From: Ramlibacter albus
GTDB taxonomy: Bacteria; Pseudomonadota; Gammaproteobacteria; Burkholderiales; Burkholderiaceae_C
NCBI RefSeq assembly: GCF_014297445.1
Contig: NZ_JACORU010000001.1
Location: 62,001 to 126,000 of the forward strand
Direction: 5' to 3'
Length of the DNA: 64,000 nucleotides
The notes beneath the pieces are model-generated. The model was not told where the DNA came from and did no database searches. It saw only the letters and a program-made list of their open reading frames with translations. Both the position numbers and the translations under genes were made by a program. Each line of letters starts with the position of its first letter. Positions within the stretch are counted from its first letter, which is position 1. Below, piece after piece: positions 7,843 through 18,714 of this stretch.

Positions 7843-9363
7843 TCAAGCGGACAGCCATCGACGCTCGACCTCATGGCGCTGGATCTTCCCGGTGCTGCTG
7901 CGCGGGAACGAAGACGCATCGACGAACCGGATCTCCTTCGGCATCTTGTAGCCGGCAAGCTGCTCCCGACAGCCGCGCATCAGGGCATCGGGATCCGCCC
8001 TGGCGTTCGGCTGCATCGCGACGAATGCGACGGGCACCTCGCCCCATCGTTCGTCGCGGCGGCGCACCACCACGGCGTCCGCAACACCGGGCTGCGCTAG
8101 CAGTGCACGCTCAACCTCGGCCGGATAAACGTTTTCGCCGCCGGTCTTGATGAGGTACTTGGCGCGATCGACGAAGTCCAGCGATCCGTCGCCGCGGCGG
8201 ACGAACAGGTCGCCCATGTGGAACCAGCCGCCGCGGAAGTCGTGCGCGTTCGTCTCCGGCGCATTCCAGTAGCCGGAAAAGAGCGTTGGCCCGCGCAGCG
8301 CCGCTTCGCCCGGCGTGCCTTCCGGAACATCGTTGCCATCTGCATCCACGAGCCTGACGCGGCAGAACCCCGACTCCCGCTTTGCAAGGCTGGCAGGCAC
8401 GACGCCGGGCGCGATGAGCGAGCCTGATGCGGGCGCCAGGCCGGTTTCCGTCGCGCCGAAGCTGTTCAGATACGGTGCGCCGAGCAACGCCGTGAGTTCT
8501 GCGATCTGCTGCAAAGGCACGAGATCGGCCATCGCGCCGACAATCCTCAAGCCGCGCGGCCGGGTCCCGTTGCGCTTCAGGCCTGCAATCAGGAGATCGA
8601 TCATGCCCGGCATCGCCACGAGCCAGCCGATCTTTTCGCGCGCGATGGCCGCACACAGCCGGTCGATATCGAGGCCGTCGTGCAGCACCACCTTGCCTCC
8701 GATCATCAGGGTCGCGAGGCTGAAGTCGGTCGCGGCCATGTGGAACAGAGGGCTCCACGCCACGTACGCGTGGTCAGCGTTGAGCCCGTATTCCGACGCG
8801 AAGCACATCGCACGCGCCACCATCGCCCGCTGGCTGATCACGGCTCCTTTCGGCAGGCCCGTGGTGCCACTGGTGTAGAGGATCACCAAACCGTGCTCTG
8901 CATCGACCTCGCAGGCGGGATCCTGGACCGACGCTGCGGAGAGAAACTCATCGAAAGCCGATTCGAGATCGACCACAGGACCGGCCCACCGAACGCGCCG
9001 CAACACTTCGCCATGGCGACCGGACGCGAACACGAGCCGCGGGGAGACCAGCTCAAGGCAATGCAGGGCCTCGGCATCGGCCAGCCTCCAGTTCAGGCAG
9101 GCAACGATCACGCCAACTTTCGCGGCTGCCAACTGCAGGCCGAGATACTCGCGCCGGTTCTCGGCGAGGACGGCGATCCGGTCTCCCGCCTGCAAACCCC
9201 AAGCTGTCAGTGCCTGCGCGATCCGGCAGGACCAGCGATCGAGTTCCCCATAGCTCAGGACACCCTTTCCGTCCTCGATCGCAGGCGCGCCGGGTCGCAC
9301 GACCGCCTGCTTGCGCAACAGGTCGGCCACGGTCAAAGGCGAAGCTCCGCTCGACATCGTCAT
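7843..9363 (-). CDS. AMP-forming acyl-CoA synthetase
   Basis: A member of the acyl/aryl-CoA ligase family, 506 residues if started at 9363. It activates a carboxylic acid to its CoA thioester through an acyl-adenylate. The P-loop is YTSGTTGLPKG at 163-173; FGATETG, GWFHMGD and C-terminal PRSSTGKIQRHE with the catalytic Lys are present. It is the first gene of the leftward operon and would feed it. Start choice is uncertain: ATGs at 9363 and 9357 lie just below a candidate promoter, while a TTG eleven codons in (LTVADLLRKQ) has GCGGAG eight bases upstream and matches usual family starts. Substrate unknown. Confidence 0.88.
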   Translation of the reverse strand: MTMSSGASPLTVADLLRKQAVVRPGAPAIEDGKGVLSYGELDRWSCRIAQALTAWGLQAGDRIAVLAENRREYLGLQLAAAKVGVIVACLNWRLADAEALHCLELVSPRLVFASGRHGEVLRRVRWAGPVVDLESAFDEFLSAASVQDPACEVDAEHGLVILYTSGTTGLPKGAVISQRAMVARAMCFASEYGLNADHAYVAWSPLFHMAATDFSLATLMIGGKVVLHDGLDIDRLCAAIAREKIGWLVAMPGMIDLLIAGLKRNGTRPRGLRIVGAMADLVPLQQIAELTALLGAPYLNSFGATETGLAPASGSLIAPGVVPASLAKRESGFCRVRLVDADGNDVPEGTPGEAALRGPTLFSGYWNAPETNAHDFRGGWFHMGDLFVRRGDGSLDFVDRAKYLIKTGGENVYPAEVERALLAQPGVADAVVVRRRDERWGEVPVAFVAMQPNARADPDALMRGCREQLAGYKMPKEIRFVDASSFPRSSTGKIQRHEVERRWLSA

Positions 9364-9375
9364 AAGGAATCAGGA

Positions 9376-9404
9376 AGTCTACCTAACGCTTGACAGTTTG
9401 GCAA
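9376..9404 (-). promoter_or_regulatory. Candidate promoter of the leftward catabolic operon
   Basis: On the reverse strand TTGCCA (9404-9399), a 17-base spacer (9398-9382) and TAGACT (9381-9376) form a good sigma-70-type promoter just upstream of the ligase gene. Nearly all of the 21-bp repeated element lies in its spacer, so a protein bound there would block it. The predicted transcript start is only a few bases before the ATG at 9363, which fits initiation at the ligase's internal TTG. Confidence 0.45.
9378..9398. promoter_or_regulatory. Shared 21-bp element, copy 1 (putative operator)
   Basis: Twenty-one bases containing CCTAACGCTTGACAGTT are identical to 12550-12570 and in the same orientation. 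This copy lies between the divergent acyl-CoA synthetase and panD genes. The core CCTAACG-TTG also occurs on the reverse strand at 33741-33751 with C changed to T. Its imperfect inverted-repeat shape (CTAAC-GCTT-GACAG) suggests a repressor site. No candidate TetR-type regulator is encoded in the window. Confidence 0.6.
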
Positions 9405-9418
9405 CCCCTGGCTAAGCT
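9390..9418 (+). promoter_or_regulatory. Candidate promoter of panD-bioB-panB-panC
   Basis: TTGACA (9390-9395), which is part of the 21-bp element, is followed after 17 bases by TAAGCT (9413-9418). The copy at 12562-12590 has the same -35 and an equivalent TACGCT at exactly the same spacing although the spacer sequences differ, which supports both as promoters. Transcription would start near 9425, well upstream of the panD TTG at 9504. Confidence 0.5.
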
Positions 9419-9503
9419 GCCCAGGCGATCCAGAGTTTCGACGGGCACCCCAGCTTTCCCACCGTCCGCCGCCGCCTTCGTCAAAAGCCACGAGACCCGA
9501 TCC

Positions 9504-9881
9504 TTGTACCGCACGCTGCTCCAATCCAAGATCCACCTCGTCCGCGTGACGCAGTGCGAGCTGCACTACGAAGGCTCCTGCGCCATCGACGAGGACCTGC
9601 TGGATGCCGCGGGCATCGCCGAGAATGAGCAGGTGCACCTGTGGAACGTCGACAACGGCGAGCGCTTCGTCACCTATGCGATCAAGGGCCGGCGCGGCAG
9701 CGGCATGGTCTCGGTCAACGGCTCGGCGGCGCGCCGCGCGGCCGTCGGCGACCTGCTGATCATTGCTGCGTTCGCGCAGGTCCCGCATGAACGCGTCGCG
9801 GCCTTCAAGCCGAAGCTGGTCTTCGTGGACGGCGCGAACCGCCCGGTGGCGCAGCGCGACTTCGTCCCGGTGCAGGCATGA
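9504..9881 (+). CDS. panD: Aspartate 1-decarboxylase (pantothenate synthesis)
   Basis: PanD converts L-aspartate to beta-alanine, the amine half of pantothenate and thus of CoA. With TTG at 9504 as start the protein is 125 residues, close to the 126 of E. coli PanD, and begins [16 protein letters not shown] after the initiator. The self-cleavage site Gly24-Ser25, which creates the pyruvoyl cofactor, falls exactly at its canonical position in HYEGSC. The in-frame codons before 9504 overlap the promoter region and do not resemble PanD. No strong ribosome-binding site is seen. The stop overlaps the bioB start (ATGA), so the genes are coupled. Cytosolic. Confidence 0.95.
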   Translation: MYRTLLQSKIHLVRVTQCELHYEGSCAIDEDLLDAAGIAENEQVHLWNVDNGERFVTYAIKGRRGSGMVSVNGSAARRAAVGDLLIIAAFAQVPHERVAAFKPKLVFVDGANRPVAQRDFVPVQA

Positions 9882-10896
9882 GCCGCTCCGCCGCTCCGGA
9901 GGCTCGTAGCCCCGCAGTGCGCAGCACGGGGGCTGGTCCAGTGAGCCGCTGGACCGTCGCGCAGGTGGAGGCGCTCTACGAGCTGCCCTTCGCTGAGCTG
10001 CTGCACCGCGCGCAAGCCGTGCACCGCGAGAACTTCGACCCACGCCTGGTCGAACTGGCGACGCTGCTGTCGGTGAAGACCGGCGGCTGCCCCGAGGACT
10101 GCGCCTATTGCCCGCAGGCCGCGCGTTACGACACGGGCGTGCAGGCGTCGCGTCTGATGGAGCCTCATGAGGTCCGCGACGCCGCGCAGCGCGCGAAGGC
10201 CGCCGGCGCGACCCGTTTCTGCATGGGCGCCGCATGGCGCTCGCCCAAGGACCGCGACATCGAGAAGGTGGCCGAGTTGGTGGAGGAAGTGAAGTCGCTC
10301 GGCCTGGAAGCCTGCGCGACGCTCGGCATGCTGGAAGAAGGCCACGCCGAGACGCTGCGCTGCGCCGGCCTCGACTACTACAACCACAACCTCGACAGTG
10401 CGCCGGAGTTCTACGGCGAGATCATCACCACACGCGAGTACCAAGACCGCCTTGACACGCTGGAGCGCGTTCGCACGGCCGGTGTCAAGGTGTGCTGCGG
10501 CGGCATCGTGGGGATGGGCGAGTCGCGCCGCCAGCGTGCCGCGCTCATTGCGCAACTGGCCAACCTCGATCCCTATCCCGAGTCGGTGCCGATCAACCAC
10601 CTGGTGCGCGTCAAGGGCACGCCGCTGGCCGACGAGCCGCCGCTGGATCCCTTCGAGTTCGTGCGAACCATCGCGGTCGCGCGCGTCACGATGCCGCGCG
10701 CGCGCGTGCGCCTTTCGGCGGGCCGGCGGCAGATGGAAGAGGCGGTGCAGGCCCTGTGCTTCCAGGCTGGGGCGAACTCGATCTTCTACGGCGACAAGCT
10801 CCTCACCACGGGCAACCCCGACACGGACGCGGACCGGGCGCTCCTGGAGCGTCTCGGCCTGAAGGCCGGCCAGCCGCAGCCATTGCAGGAAACCTC

Positions 10897-10900
<4 letters not shown>
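9878..10900 (+). CDS. bioB: Biotin synthase
   Basis: A 340-residue radical SAM enzyme that inserts sulfur into dethiobiotin. The 4Fe-4S cysteines are C71, C75 and C78 in [20 protein letters not shown] and [13 protein letters not shown] are standard BioB motifs, and LSAGRRQM carries the conserved Arg near the 2Fe-2S cluster. About 20 extra N-terminal residues precede the domain. The start overlaps the panD stop and the end overlaps the panB GTG, so biotin synthesis is embedded in a pantothenate operon. No other bio gene (bioA, D or F) is in the window, so this operon boosts only the last biotin step. Confidence 0.96.
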
Positions 10901-12532
<1,632 letters not shown>

Positions 12533-12549
12533 GAGCGCGCGCAGATCGT

Positions 12550-12570
12550 TCTACCTAACGCTTGACAGTT
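12550..12570. promoter_or_regulatory. Shared 21-bp element, copy 2 (putative operator)
   Basis: This is identical over 21 bases to 9378-9398 and lies in the 91-base gap between panC and the next crotonase gene. Flanking bases on both sides differ from copy 1, so the identity is confined to the element. It supplies the -35 box of a rightward promoter. The pair brackets the 3.1-kb pantothenate/biotin operon. Confidence 0.6.
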
Positions 12571-12590
12571 GAGTGGCTCTCACCTACGCT
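12562..12590 (+). promoter_or_regulatory. Candidate promoter of the rightward transport and oxidation operon
   Basis: TTGACA (12562-12567), 17 bases, TACGCT (12585-12590). The spacing and the CTA-GCT core match the panD promoter. A transcript from here would begin near 12597, which rules out the GTG at 12573 as translation start and favours TTG 12624. Confidence 0.5.
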
Positions 12591-12623
12591 ATCGAGGAAT
12601 TCCAGAAATTCCCGGAGACAAAC

Positions 12624-13424
12624 TTGCGTTCCTATCGCGCGCTGACTTTCGAGCGGCGGGCCGGCGTGGCGTGGTTGACCTTGAACCGCCCCGAGGCGAT
12701 GAACGCCTTGTCGGACCTGCTGTGCGCCGAACTCGACGATGCGATCACGCGCGCCGGGGGAGACCGGGAAGTTCGCGTGCTCGTCCTGACAGGCACCGGC
12801 AAGGCCTTCTGCGCCGGGGCGGACCTGAAGGGCGTCTTCGAAGGCGGCGCCGTGCCGGCCGGCGAGGAAGATCCGCTCAACGCGTTTCTTGACAAGGTGG
12901 CCGGCGTCATCGACCGGTTGCGCAATCTGCCCAAGCCGACGATCGCCGCGCTCAATGGGCTCACGATGGCCGGCGGCCTCGAACTCGCGATGGCCTGTGA
13001 CCTGATCGTTGCGGCGCAAAGCGCGCGCATCGGGGACGCGCACGCGAATTTCGGCGTATTCCCGGGTGCCGGCGGCGCGGCGGTGCTGCCCCGCCGCATC
13101 GGCCCCACCGCAGCGAAGTACCTGCTCTTCACCGGGGACACGCTTCCCGCCTCCGAGTTGGTTCCGCTGGGGCTCGTCAACCGCGTGGTTCCCGACGCTT
13201 CTCTGGACGCCGAGGTCGACCAACTGGCTTCGCGCATCGCCTCCAAAAGTCCGCTCGTCCTGCGCAGGATGAAGCAGGCCGTCGACGACGGCCTGGCCCA
13301 GTCCCAGTCCACCGCCTTGCGGCTGGAGCGGCTCGTGCTGGACGCGCACCGGCATTCCCGCGACATCCGCGAAGGTCTCGCAGCGTTCGTCGAGAAGCGC
13401 AAGCCCGAATTCAAGGGCTACTGA
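12624..13424 (+). CDS. Enoyl-CoA hydratase/isomerase family protein with altered catalytic Glu
   Basis: A crotonase of about 266 residues. I prefer TTG 12624 (RSYRALTFERR follows) because GGAGA ends five bases before it and because a GTG at 12573 would lie upstream of the predicted transcript start. The oxyanion motif FCAGADLK and the GLTMAGGLELAM motif are present; the latter holds the first catalytic Glu. The second catalytic Glu position (PE in hydratases) reads DAHANFG, so it is His. Isomerase, lyase or side-chain-specific activity is therefore as likely as simple hydration. First gene of a 14-gene rightward operon. Confidence 0.85.
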   Translation: MRSYRALTFERRAGVAWLTLNRPEAMNALSDLLCAELDDAITRAGGDREVRVLVLTGTGKAFCAGADLKGVFEGGAVPAGEEDPLNAFLDKVAGVIDRLRNLPKPTIAALNGLTMAGGLELAMACDLIVAAQSARIGDAHANFGVFPGAGGAAVLPRRIGPTAAKYLLFTGDTLPASELVPLGLVNRVVPDASLDAEVDQLASRIASKSPLVLRRMKQAVDDGLAQSQSTALRLERLVLDAHRHSRDIREGLAAFVEKRKPEFKGY

Positions 13425-13441
13425 ACATCCATGGAGCAACC

Positions 13442-14692
13442 TTGAGTTCCATCTCCGTCCCTCGCGCCCACGTGGCGGGTATCGGCATGACGCCGACCGG
13501 CAAGTTCCTCGACCGCAGCATCAAGCAACTCACCGCCGATGCCGTGACGGCTGCGCTCGCCGACGCGGGGCTCGAAGCCTCCGACATCCAGGCCGCCTTT
13601 TTCTCGAATGCGACGCAGGGGGTGCTGGAAGGACAGACCATGGTGCGCGGCCAGATTGCGCTGCGCCCGCTCGGCATCCAGGGCGTGCCCGTCTACAACC
13701 TCGAGAATGCCTGCGCGAGCGCGAGTTCCGCGTTCAATCTCGCGGTGCAGGCCGTGCGGTCCGGCGAGGTGGATGTGGCCCTCGCCGTCGGAGCGGAGAA
13801 GATGTTCTGCACCGACAAGGCCAGGATGTTCAGCGTTTTCGACGGCGCCTGGGATGTGCAGGACATCGAGCGCAACAAGGCGGCGTTGCTTTCGCTGGGA
13901 CGCGGCGTCGAGCCGCCGGAGGGAAGCACGTCGAAGGCGCCGTACAGCCTGTTCATGGACATCTACGCCGCTTTCGGGCGCTTTCACATGCGCGAGTTCG
14001 GGACCACGCAGCGGCAGTTCGCGGCCGTCTCGGCCAAGAACCACGGCCATTCCGCGCACAACCCGCTTGCCCAGTACCGCAACACGTACACGGTCGATGA
14101 AGTGCTCGCGGCGCCTCCCATCACCTACCCGCTGACGCTGCCGATGTGCGCCCCGGTCAGCGACGGCGCGGCGGCCGTCATCGTTTGCTCCGGATCGGCA
14201 TTGGCCCGGCTGGAGGACAGGCGCCGCGCGATCCATGTGCTCGCCTCCGTGGTGGCAACCGGCTCTCCACGACAGCCGCAGGACGTGGACAGGCACATCA
14301 CCGTGAATGCCGCGAAATCGGCCTACGAACGCGCCGGTGTAGGGCCGAAGGACATCTCGGTCGCCGAGGTCCATGACGCGACCGCGATCGGCGAAATCGT
14401 CCAGTCGGAAAACCTGGGCTTCTGCGAGTTCGGCGCCGGCGGCCCCCTCGCGGAGAGCGGCGCGACCACGATAGGGGGCCGGATCCCCATCAACACCTCC
14501 GGCGGGCTCGAGTCCAAGGGCCACCCCATCGGCGCGACGGGCATCGGGCAACTGCACGAACTGGTCACGCAACTGCGCGGTGAGGCCGGCGCGCGCCAGG
14601 TTCAGGGCGCGCGCCTCGCCATCGCCGAAAACGGCGGGGGGCTCTACGGCATCGAGGAAGCCGTCTGCGCGATCACGATCCTGGGCCGCTGA
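13442..14692 (+). CDS. Thiolase family protein (SCP2-thiolase-like)
   Basis: A 416-residue thiolase of the lipid-transfer/SCP2-like branch. It starts at TTG 13442 after TGGAGCAACC. The nucleophile is Cys91 in NLENACASASSA; SKGHPIGATGIGQ carries the catalytic His. The C-terminal segment, where classical thiolases have a CxG motif, reads AENGGGLYGIEEAVC and lacks the usual cysteine-glycine. Such proteins include true thiolases and the retro-aldolases of steroid side-chain removal, but the latter need a DUF35 partner that is not seen here. It would release acetyl- or propionyl-CoA. It is less like SCP-x than the gene at 6623-7807. Confidence 0.85.
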   Translation: MSSISVPRAHVAGIGMTPTGKFLDRSIKQLTADAVTAALADAGLEASDIQAAFFSNATQGVLEGQTMVRGQIALRPLGIQGVPVYNLENACASASSAFNLAVQAVRSGEVDVALAVGAEKMFCTDKARMFSVFDGAWDVQDIERNKAALLSLGRGVEPPEGSTSKAPYSLFMDIYAAFGRFHMREFGTTQRQFAAVSAKNHGHSAHNPLAQYRNTYTVDEVLAAPPITYPLTLPMCAPVSDGAAAVIVCSGSALARLEDRRRAIHVLASVVATGSPRQPQDVDRHITVNAAKSAYERAGVGPKDISVAEVHDATAIGEIVQSENLGFCEFGAGGPLAESGATTIGGRIPINTSGGLESKGHPIGATGIGQLHELVTQLRGEAGARQVQGARLAIAENGGGLYGIEEAVCAITILGR

Positions 14693-14736
14693 CGACGCGC
14701 GCGACATCCCGCCACCAACACCACAACCCATCGACG

Positions 14737-15897
14737 ATGAACTTCCTTCCGACCGACGAACAACGCCTTGCCGTCGAGGGTTTCAACCGCTTCCTCGACT
14801 CGAAGCTCGAACCCATCGTGCAGCGGTACCGACCTGACAAGCCGATCGAGAAGGAGCGCATGCTGGAGATCTTCCAGATGATGCTGCCCTACGGCATGGG
14901 GGGCAACGGCCTCATCTCCGAAGCCAACGGCGGCATGGGCATGCCATGGCTCACCTACGCGATGATGTACGACCGGCTCGCGCGCATCTCCGGGGACGTT
15001 GCGATCTCGCTGCTGATCCAGCAGCTCGGTGGTTACTCCCTGGAGGTCTGCACCAACGAGGCGATGCGCCGGAAGTACCTGCCGAGGATGGTACGCGCCG
15101 AGATCATCTCCTGCAGCGGCATCAGTGAACCCCGCGTGGGCTCCAACGTCGCCGAGGTGACCTGCCGGGCAAAGGCCGATGGCGACCACTACGTCGTCAA
15201 CGGCGAAAAGACCTGGATCTCCAATGGTCACTATTCCGACTTCTGCATGGTGATCGTGCGCACTTCGGACGAGGGCGCAAAGGGGCTGTCGATGATCCTG
15301 GTGGACCGCCAGGAGCATGGCTACGAGAGCCGCAACATCGACAAGCTGGGCCTCAACAGCACGTCGACGGCGCAGCTGTTCTTCGACAACGTCCGCGTTC
15401 CCGCGGCCAACATGATGATCCAGCCGGGCACCGGGTTGAAAAACACCCTGGTCCTGTTCGAGAAGGCGCGGCCGATGGTCGGGCTGACGTCCGTGGGCAT
15501 CGCCCAGGCGGCCCTCGACAAGGCCGTGGCGTACGCGAAGGAGAGGCGGCAGCACGGCAAGCCGATCGGGCAGCACCAGCTGATCCAGGGCATGCTGGCC
15601 GACGCGGCCATGGAGCTGGACGCGGCGCGCCTGCTGATCTATCGCGCATTCAACCTCATCGACCACGGCGTGCGCAGCGAAGTGGAGAGCGCGATGGCCA
15701 AGTGCTATGCGACGGAGATGGCGGTTGATGTCGCTTCGAAGGCGGTGCAGATCCACGGCGGCAACGGCATCACGAAGGATTTCGGCGTGGAGCTGCTGTT
15801 CCGCAATGCCCGCATGATGACGATTCCAGACGGCACGACGGAAATCCAGAAGCTGATCATCGGCCGGGCGCTCACGGGCCTCAACGCATTCTCGTGA
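14737..15897 (+). CDS. Acyl-CoA dehydrogenase with Asp at the catalytic-base position
   Basis: A 386-residue acyl-CoA dehydrogenase of normal domain layout, with CSGISEPRVGSN in the flavin region and IHGGNGITKDFGVE near the C-terminus. Where most family members have EGT with the catalytic Glu, this protein has D365 in IPDGTTEIQ. The alternative isovaleryl-type position reads KARP and has no Glu. An Asp base at this position is unusual and has, to my knowledge, been reported for alicyclic substrates such as cyclohexenecarboxyl-CoA. It is followed after one base by the ABC transporter ATPase. Substrate unknown. Confidence 0.87.
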   Translation: MNFLPTDEQRLAVEGFNRFLDSKLEPIVQRYRPDKPIEKERMLEIFQMMLPYGMGGNGLISEANGGMGMPWLTYAMMYDRLARISGDVAISLLIQQLGGYSLEVCTNEAMRRKYLPRMVRAEIISCSGISEPRVGSNVAEVTCRAKADGDHYVVNGEKTWISNGHYSDFCMVIVRTSDEGAKGLSMILVDRQEHGYESRNIDKLGLNSTSTAQLFFDNVRVPAANMMIQPGTGLKNTLVLFEKARPMVGLTSVGIAQAALDKAVAYAKERRQHGKPIGQHQLIQGMLADAAMELDAARLLIYRAFNLIDHGVRSEVESAMAKCYATEMAVDVASKAVQIHGGNGITKDFGVELLFRNARMMTIPDGTTEIQKLIIGRALTGLNAFS

Positions 15898-15898
15898 C

Positions 15899-16699
15899 GT
15901 GAGCGAACCCGCCAGCCTCTCCGCGAATTCCCCGCAGCCGGTGCTAAGCGCCGAAGGCGTGACCCTGCGTTTCGGCGGCGTGACCGCATTGTCCGATGTC
16001 AGCATCCAGGTGCGCGCCGACGAGATGCTTGCCATCATCGGCCCGAACGGCGCCGGCAAGAGCTCCCTCCTGAACGTGCTGAGCGGGTTCTACCGGCCTC
16101 AAGAGGGCCGCATCACGTACCAGGGCCTCGACATCCTCGGGCGCCCGGTGCACCAGATCGCCAGCGATGGCGTGGTGCGGACGTTCCAAGGCACGCACCT
16201 GTTTCCCCACATGACGGTGCTCGACAACATTCTCATCGGTCGCCACGCGCGCATGCGCGGTGGCCTCGCGCAGGCTTTCGTGTACTTCCCATGGACGCGG
16301 AACGAGGAAGCCCGCCATCGCGAAATCGCGGAAAACATCGTCGAGTTCCTCGAAATCGAGAACATCCGCCACCAGCCGGTGGGCGCGCTCGGCTACGGGT
16401 TGCGCAAGCGCGTGGACCTCGGCCGCGCGCTTGCAATGGAGCCCCGCGTCCTGGTCATGGACGAACCGATGGCCGGGATGAACACCGAAGAAAAGGAAGA
16501 CCTCGCGCGCTTCATCATCGACGTCCGGGAGGCCAGGCGCATCCCGGTCGTGCTGGTGGAACACGACATGGGCGTGGTCATGGACCTCGCGGACCGGGTG
16601 GCCGTCCTTGACTTCGGCAGAAAGATCGCCGATGGCACGCCGGCGCAGGTTCAGGCGGACCCCGCCGTAATCCAGGCCTATCTGGGAGCGCCGGCTTGA
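15899..16699 (+). CDS. Branched-chain-type ABC transporter ATP-binding protein (LivG-like)
   Basis: A 266-residue ATPase starting at GTG 15899, one base after the dehydrogenase stop. Walker A is GPNGAGKS at 48-55 and Walker B is VLVMDEP. The signature region reads LGYGLRKRVDLGRAL instead of LSGGQ, a variant common in LivG-like ATPases linked to aromatic or acyl substrates. It energises import at the inner membrane together with the LivF-like ATPase at 21950-22753 and the permeases at 18711-20665. Its end overlaps the ligase gene by four bases. Confidence 0.92.
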   Translation: MSEPASLSANSPQPVLSAEGVTLRFGGVTALSDVSIQVRADEMLAIIGPNGAGKSSLLNVLSGFYRPQEGRITYQGLDILGRPVHQIASDGVVRTFQGTHLFPHMTVLDNILIGRHARMRGGLAQAFVYFPWTRNEEARHREIAENIVEFLEIENIRHQPVGALGYGLRKRVDLGRALAMEPRVLVMDEPMAGMNTEEKEDLARFIIDVREARRIPVVLVEHDMGVVMDLADRVAVLDFGRKIADGTPAQVQADPAVIQAYLGAPA

Positions 16700-18714
16700 A
16701 CGCGCGCGACATTGATTCGCAGCGGATCGCGGGAGCCGCCCCGATCCCGGCCGGCCGCGCTGCCGGCGCAGGTGTCGCGGCGGTGCCGCACGTTGGCACG
16801 CTGCCGCAAATGCTGCTGGCGCACGCCGACGCACGACCCGGTGAGCTGGCGCAACGCGTCAAACGCAAGGGAATCTGGCGCTGCCATAGCTGGGCGGATG
16901 TGTTGGAAAGTGTTCGCGCGCTGGCGCTTGGCGCCGCGGCGCTCGGCTTGCAGCGCGGGGACACGGCGGTGGTGATCGGCGAGAACGAGCCGGAACACTT
17001 CTGGTCCCTCTTCGCCGCCCAGTCGCTCGGGGCGAAGACCGTATCGGTCTATCCCGACGCCACGGCCGATGAGTTGCTGTACCTGTGCGAGGACTCGGGG
17101 GCCCGCTTCATCTTCGCGCAGGACCAGGAGCAGGTCGACAAGGCCCTCGCCATCGCGGGCAAGCTGCCCGCCCTGTGCGCGATCGCCTACTGGGACGATT
17201 CTGGAATGTGGTCGTATCGACACGACCTCCTGCAGGGATTCCAACCGCTCTGCGAGGTGGGCCGAAAGCTCCACCAGCAACATCCCCAACGCTTCCGGCT
17301 AGCCGTGGAAGAAGGCCGCGTCGACGACCTCGCGCTGCTAACCTATACCTCCGGTACCACCAGCAAGCCCAAAGGGGTGATGATCAGTCACCGCTGGCTG
17401 CTGGACAACGCCAGCCGCATGCTCAGCGCCCTGCCGCTGGAGCCCGGGATGGAATACCTGTCGTACACGCCGCTCGCGTGGATCACGGAGCAACTCCTTG
17501 GCGTGACGCTGGGTTTGATGCTGCCCCTGGTGCTCAACTTTCCCGAGGGCCCCGACCAGGTGCTGCCGAACATCCGAGAGTTGTCGCCCCACATGGTCCT
17601 TTTCGGTCCGCGGCAATGGGAGAGCATTGCCGCCACGATAGAGGCGCGCATGCTGCACGCGCGCCCACTTGCCCGGGGGTTGTACCGCTGGAGCGTACGC
17701 GTCGGGCATGCGGTCCGCGTGGCCCGGCTCGAAGGGCGCAAGCCGGCGCTTGCCGCGCGCTTGCTCTTGCCGTTGGCCGAAGTGCTGACGCTCCATGCCG
17801 TGCGAGACCAGTTCGGCCTGCTGCGCTCGCGCGTAGCGGTATCGGGCGGCACGGCCATGGCGCCCGACGTGTTCCGCCTCTTCCATGCCCTGGGCGTGCC
17901 ACTTCGCAACATCTACGGCTGCTCGGAGTTCGGCCTGATCGCGGGCCACAAGGGGCAGCGGTACGACCTGGAAACCGTGGGGCCCCTGCTTGCCGTGGCG
18001 CCCGGTTTCGGCGCTCCCCTCGAATCGAAGGTCGAAGCCGATGGCGAGCTGTTGCTGCGCGGCGGCACAGGGTTCCTGGGCTACTGGAACAAGCCAGAAA
18101 AAACCGCCGCGCTTGATCGCGACGGGTGGTTCGCCAGCGGAGACGCCGTCCGCATCACGGCGCGCGGCGAGTTCATCTTCCTCGATCGCGTGGAGCACCT
18201 CGTCAGGCTATCGAGCGGCCATGCCTACCCGCCGCAGTTCATCGAGACCCGGCTGCGCTTCTCGCCGTTCATCAAGGACGTGATGGTGCTCGGCGATTCG
18301 ACGCGTCCCTGGGTCGCAGCCCTGGTCAACATCGACATGGGGGTCGCCGCTCGCTGGGCGGAAGAGCGCCGCATCGCCTTCTCGACATTCACGGACCTGT
18401 CCCAGAGACCCGAAATCCGGGACTTGGTGCGCGGCGAGATCGCCCGCATCAACACGCTGCTGCCCGAAGGCTCGCGCGTCGTCCGCTTCGCGAATTTCCC
18501 GAAGGAGCTCGATGCGGACGAAGGCGAACTCACGCGTACCCGCAAGCTGCGCCGCGAGTTCCTCGAACAACGCTACCGCACGCTCATCGAAGGCCTGTAC
18601 GGCGGCAAGGCCGGAATCGACTGCGAGATCGCGGTGACCTACCAGGACGGCCGGCAGGGCGTCCTGCGCGCCACGGTCGTCGCCACGGACGTCGGCAACG
18701 GGGGCGCGGCATGA
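16696..18714 (+). CDS. Long AMP-forming acyl-CoA synthetase within the transporter operon
   Basis: A 672-residue member of the long-chain acyl-CoA synthetase branch (FadD15-like length). It starts at TTG 16696, overlapping the LivG-like stop. The nucleotide motif is LTYTSGTTSKPKG; YGCSEFG and GWFASGDAV follow, and the extended C-terminus is typical of the long-chain class. Its place between LivG-like and LivH-like genes, with four-base overlaps on both sides, suggests that import and CoA activation of the same acid are coupled. Liv-type operons with an internal ligase are known in betaproteobacteria. The substrate is unknown. Confidence 0.9.
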   Translation: MNARDIDSQRIAGAAPIPAGRAAGAGVAAVPHVGTLPQMLLAHADARPGELAQRVKRKGIWRCHSWADVLESVRALALGAAALGLQRGDTAVVIGENEPEHFWSLFAAQSLGAKTVSVYPDATADELLYLCEDSGARFIFAQDQEQVDKALAIAGKLPALCAIAYWDDSGMWSYRHDLLQGFQPLCEVGRKLHQQHPQRFRLAVEEGRVDDLALLTYTSGTTSKPKGVMISHRWLLDNASRMLSALPLEPGMEYLSYTPLAWITEQLLGVTLGLMLPLVLNFPEGPDQVLPNIRELSPHMVLFGPRQWESIAATIEARMLHARPLARGLYRWSVRVGHAVRVARLEGRKPALAARLLLPLAEVLTLHAVRDQFGLLRSRVAVSGGTAMAPDVFRLFHALGVPLRNIYGCSEFGLIAGHKGQRYDLETVGPLLAVAPGFGAPLESKVEADGELLLRGGTGFLGYWNKPEKTAALDRDGWFASGDAVRITARGEFIFLDRVEHLVRLSSGHAYPPQFIETRLRFSPFIKDVMVLGDSTRPWVAALVNIDMGVAARWAEERRIAFSTFTDLSQRPEIRDLVRGEIARINTLLPEGSRVVRFANFPKELDADEGELTRTRKLRREFLEQRYRTLIEGLYGGKAGIDCEIAVTYQDGRQGVLRATVVATDVGNGGAA

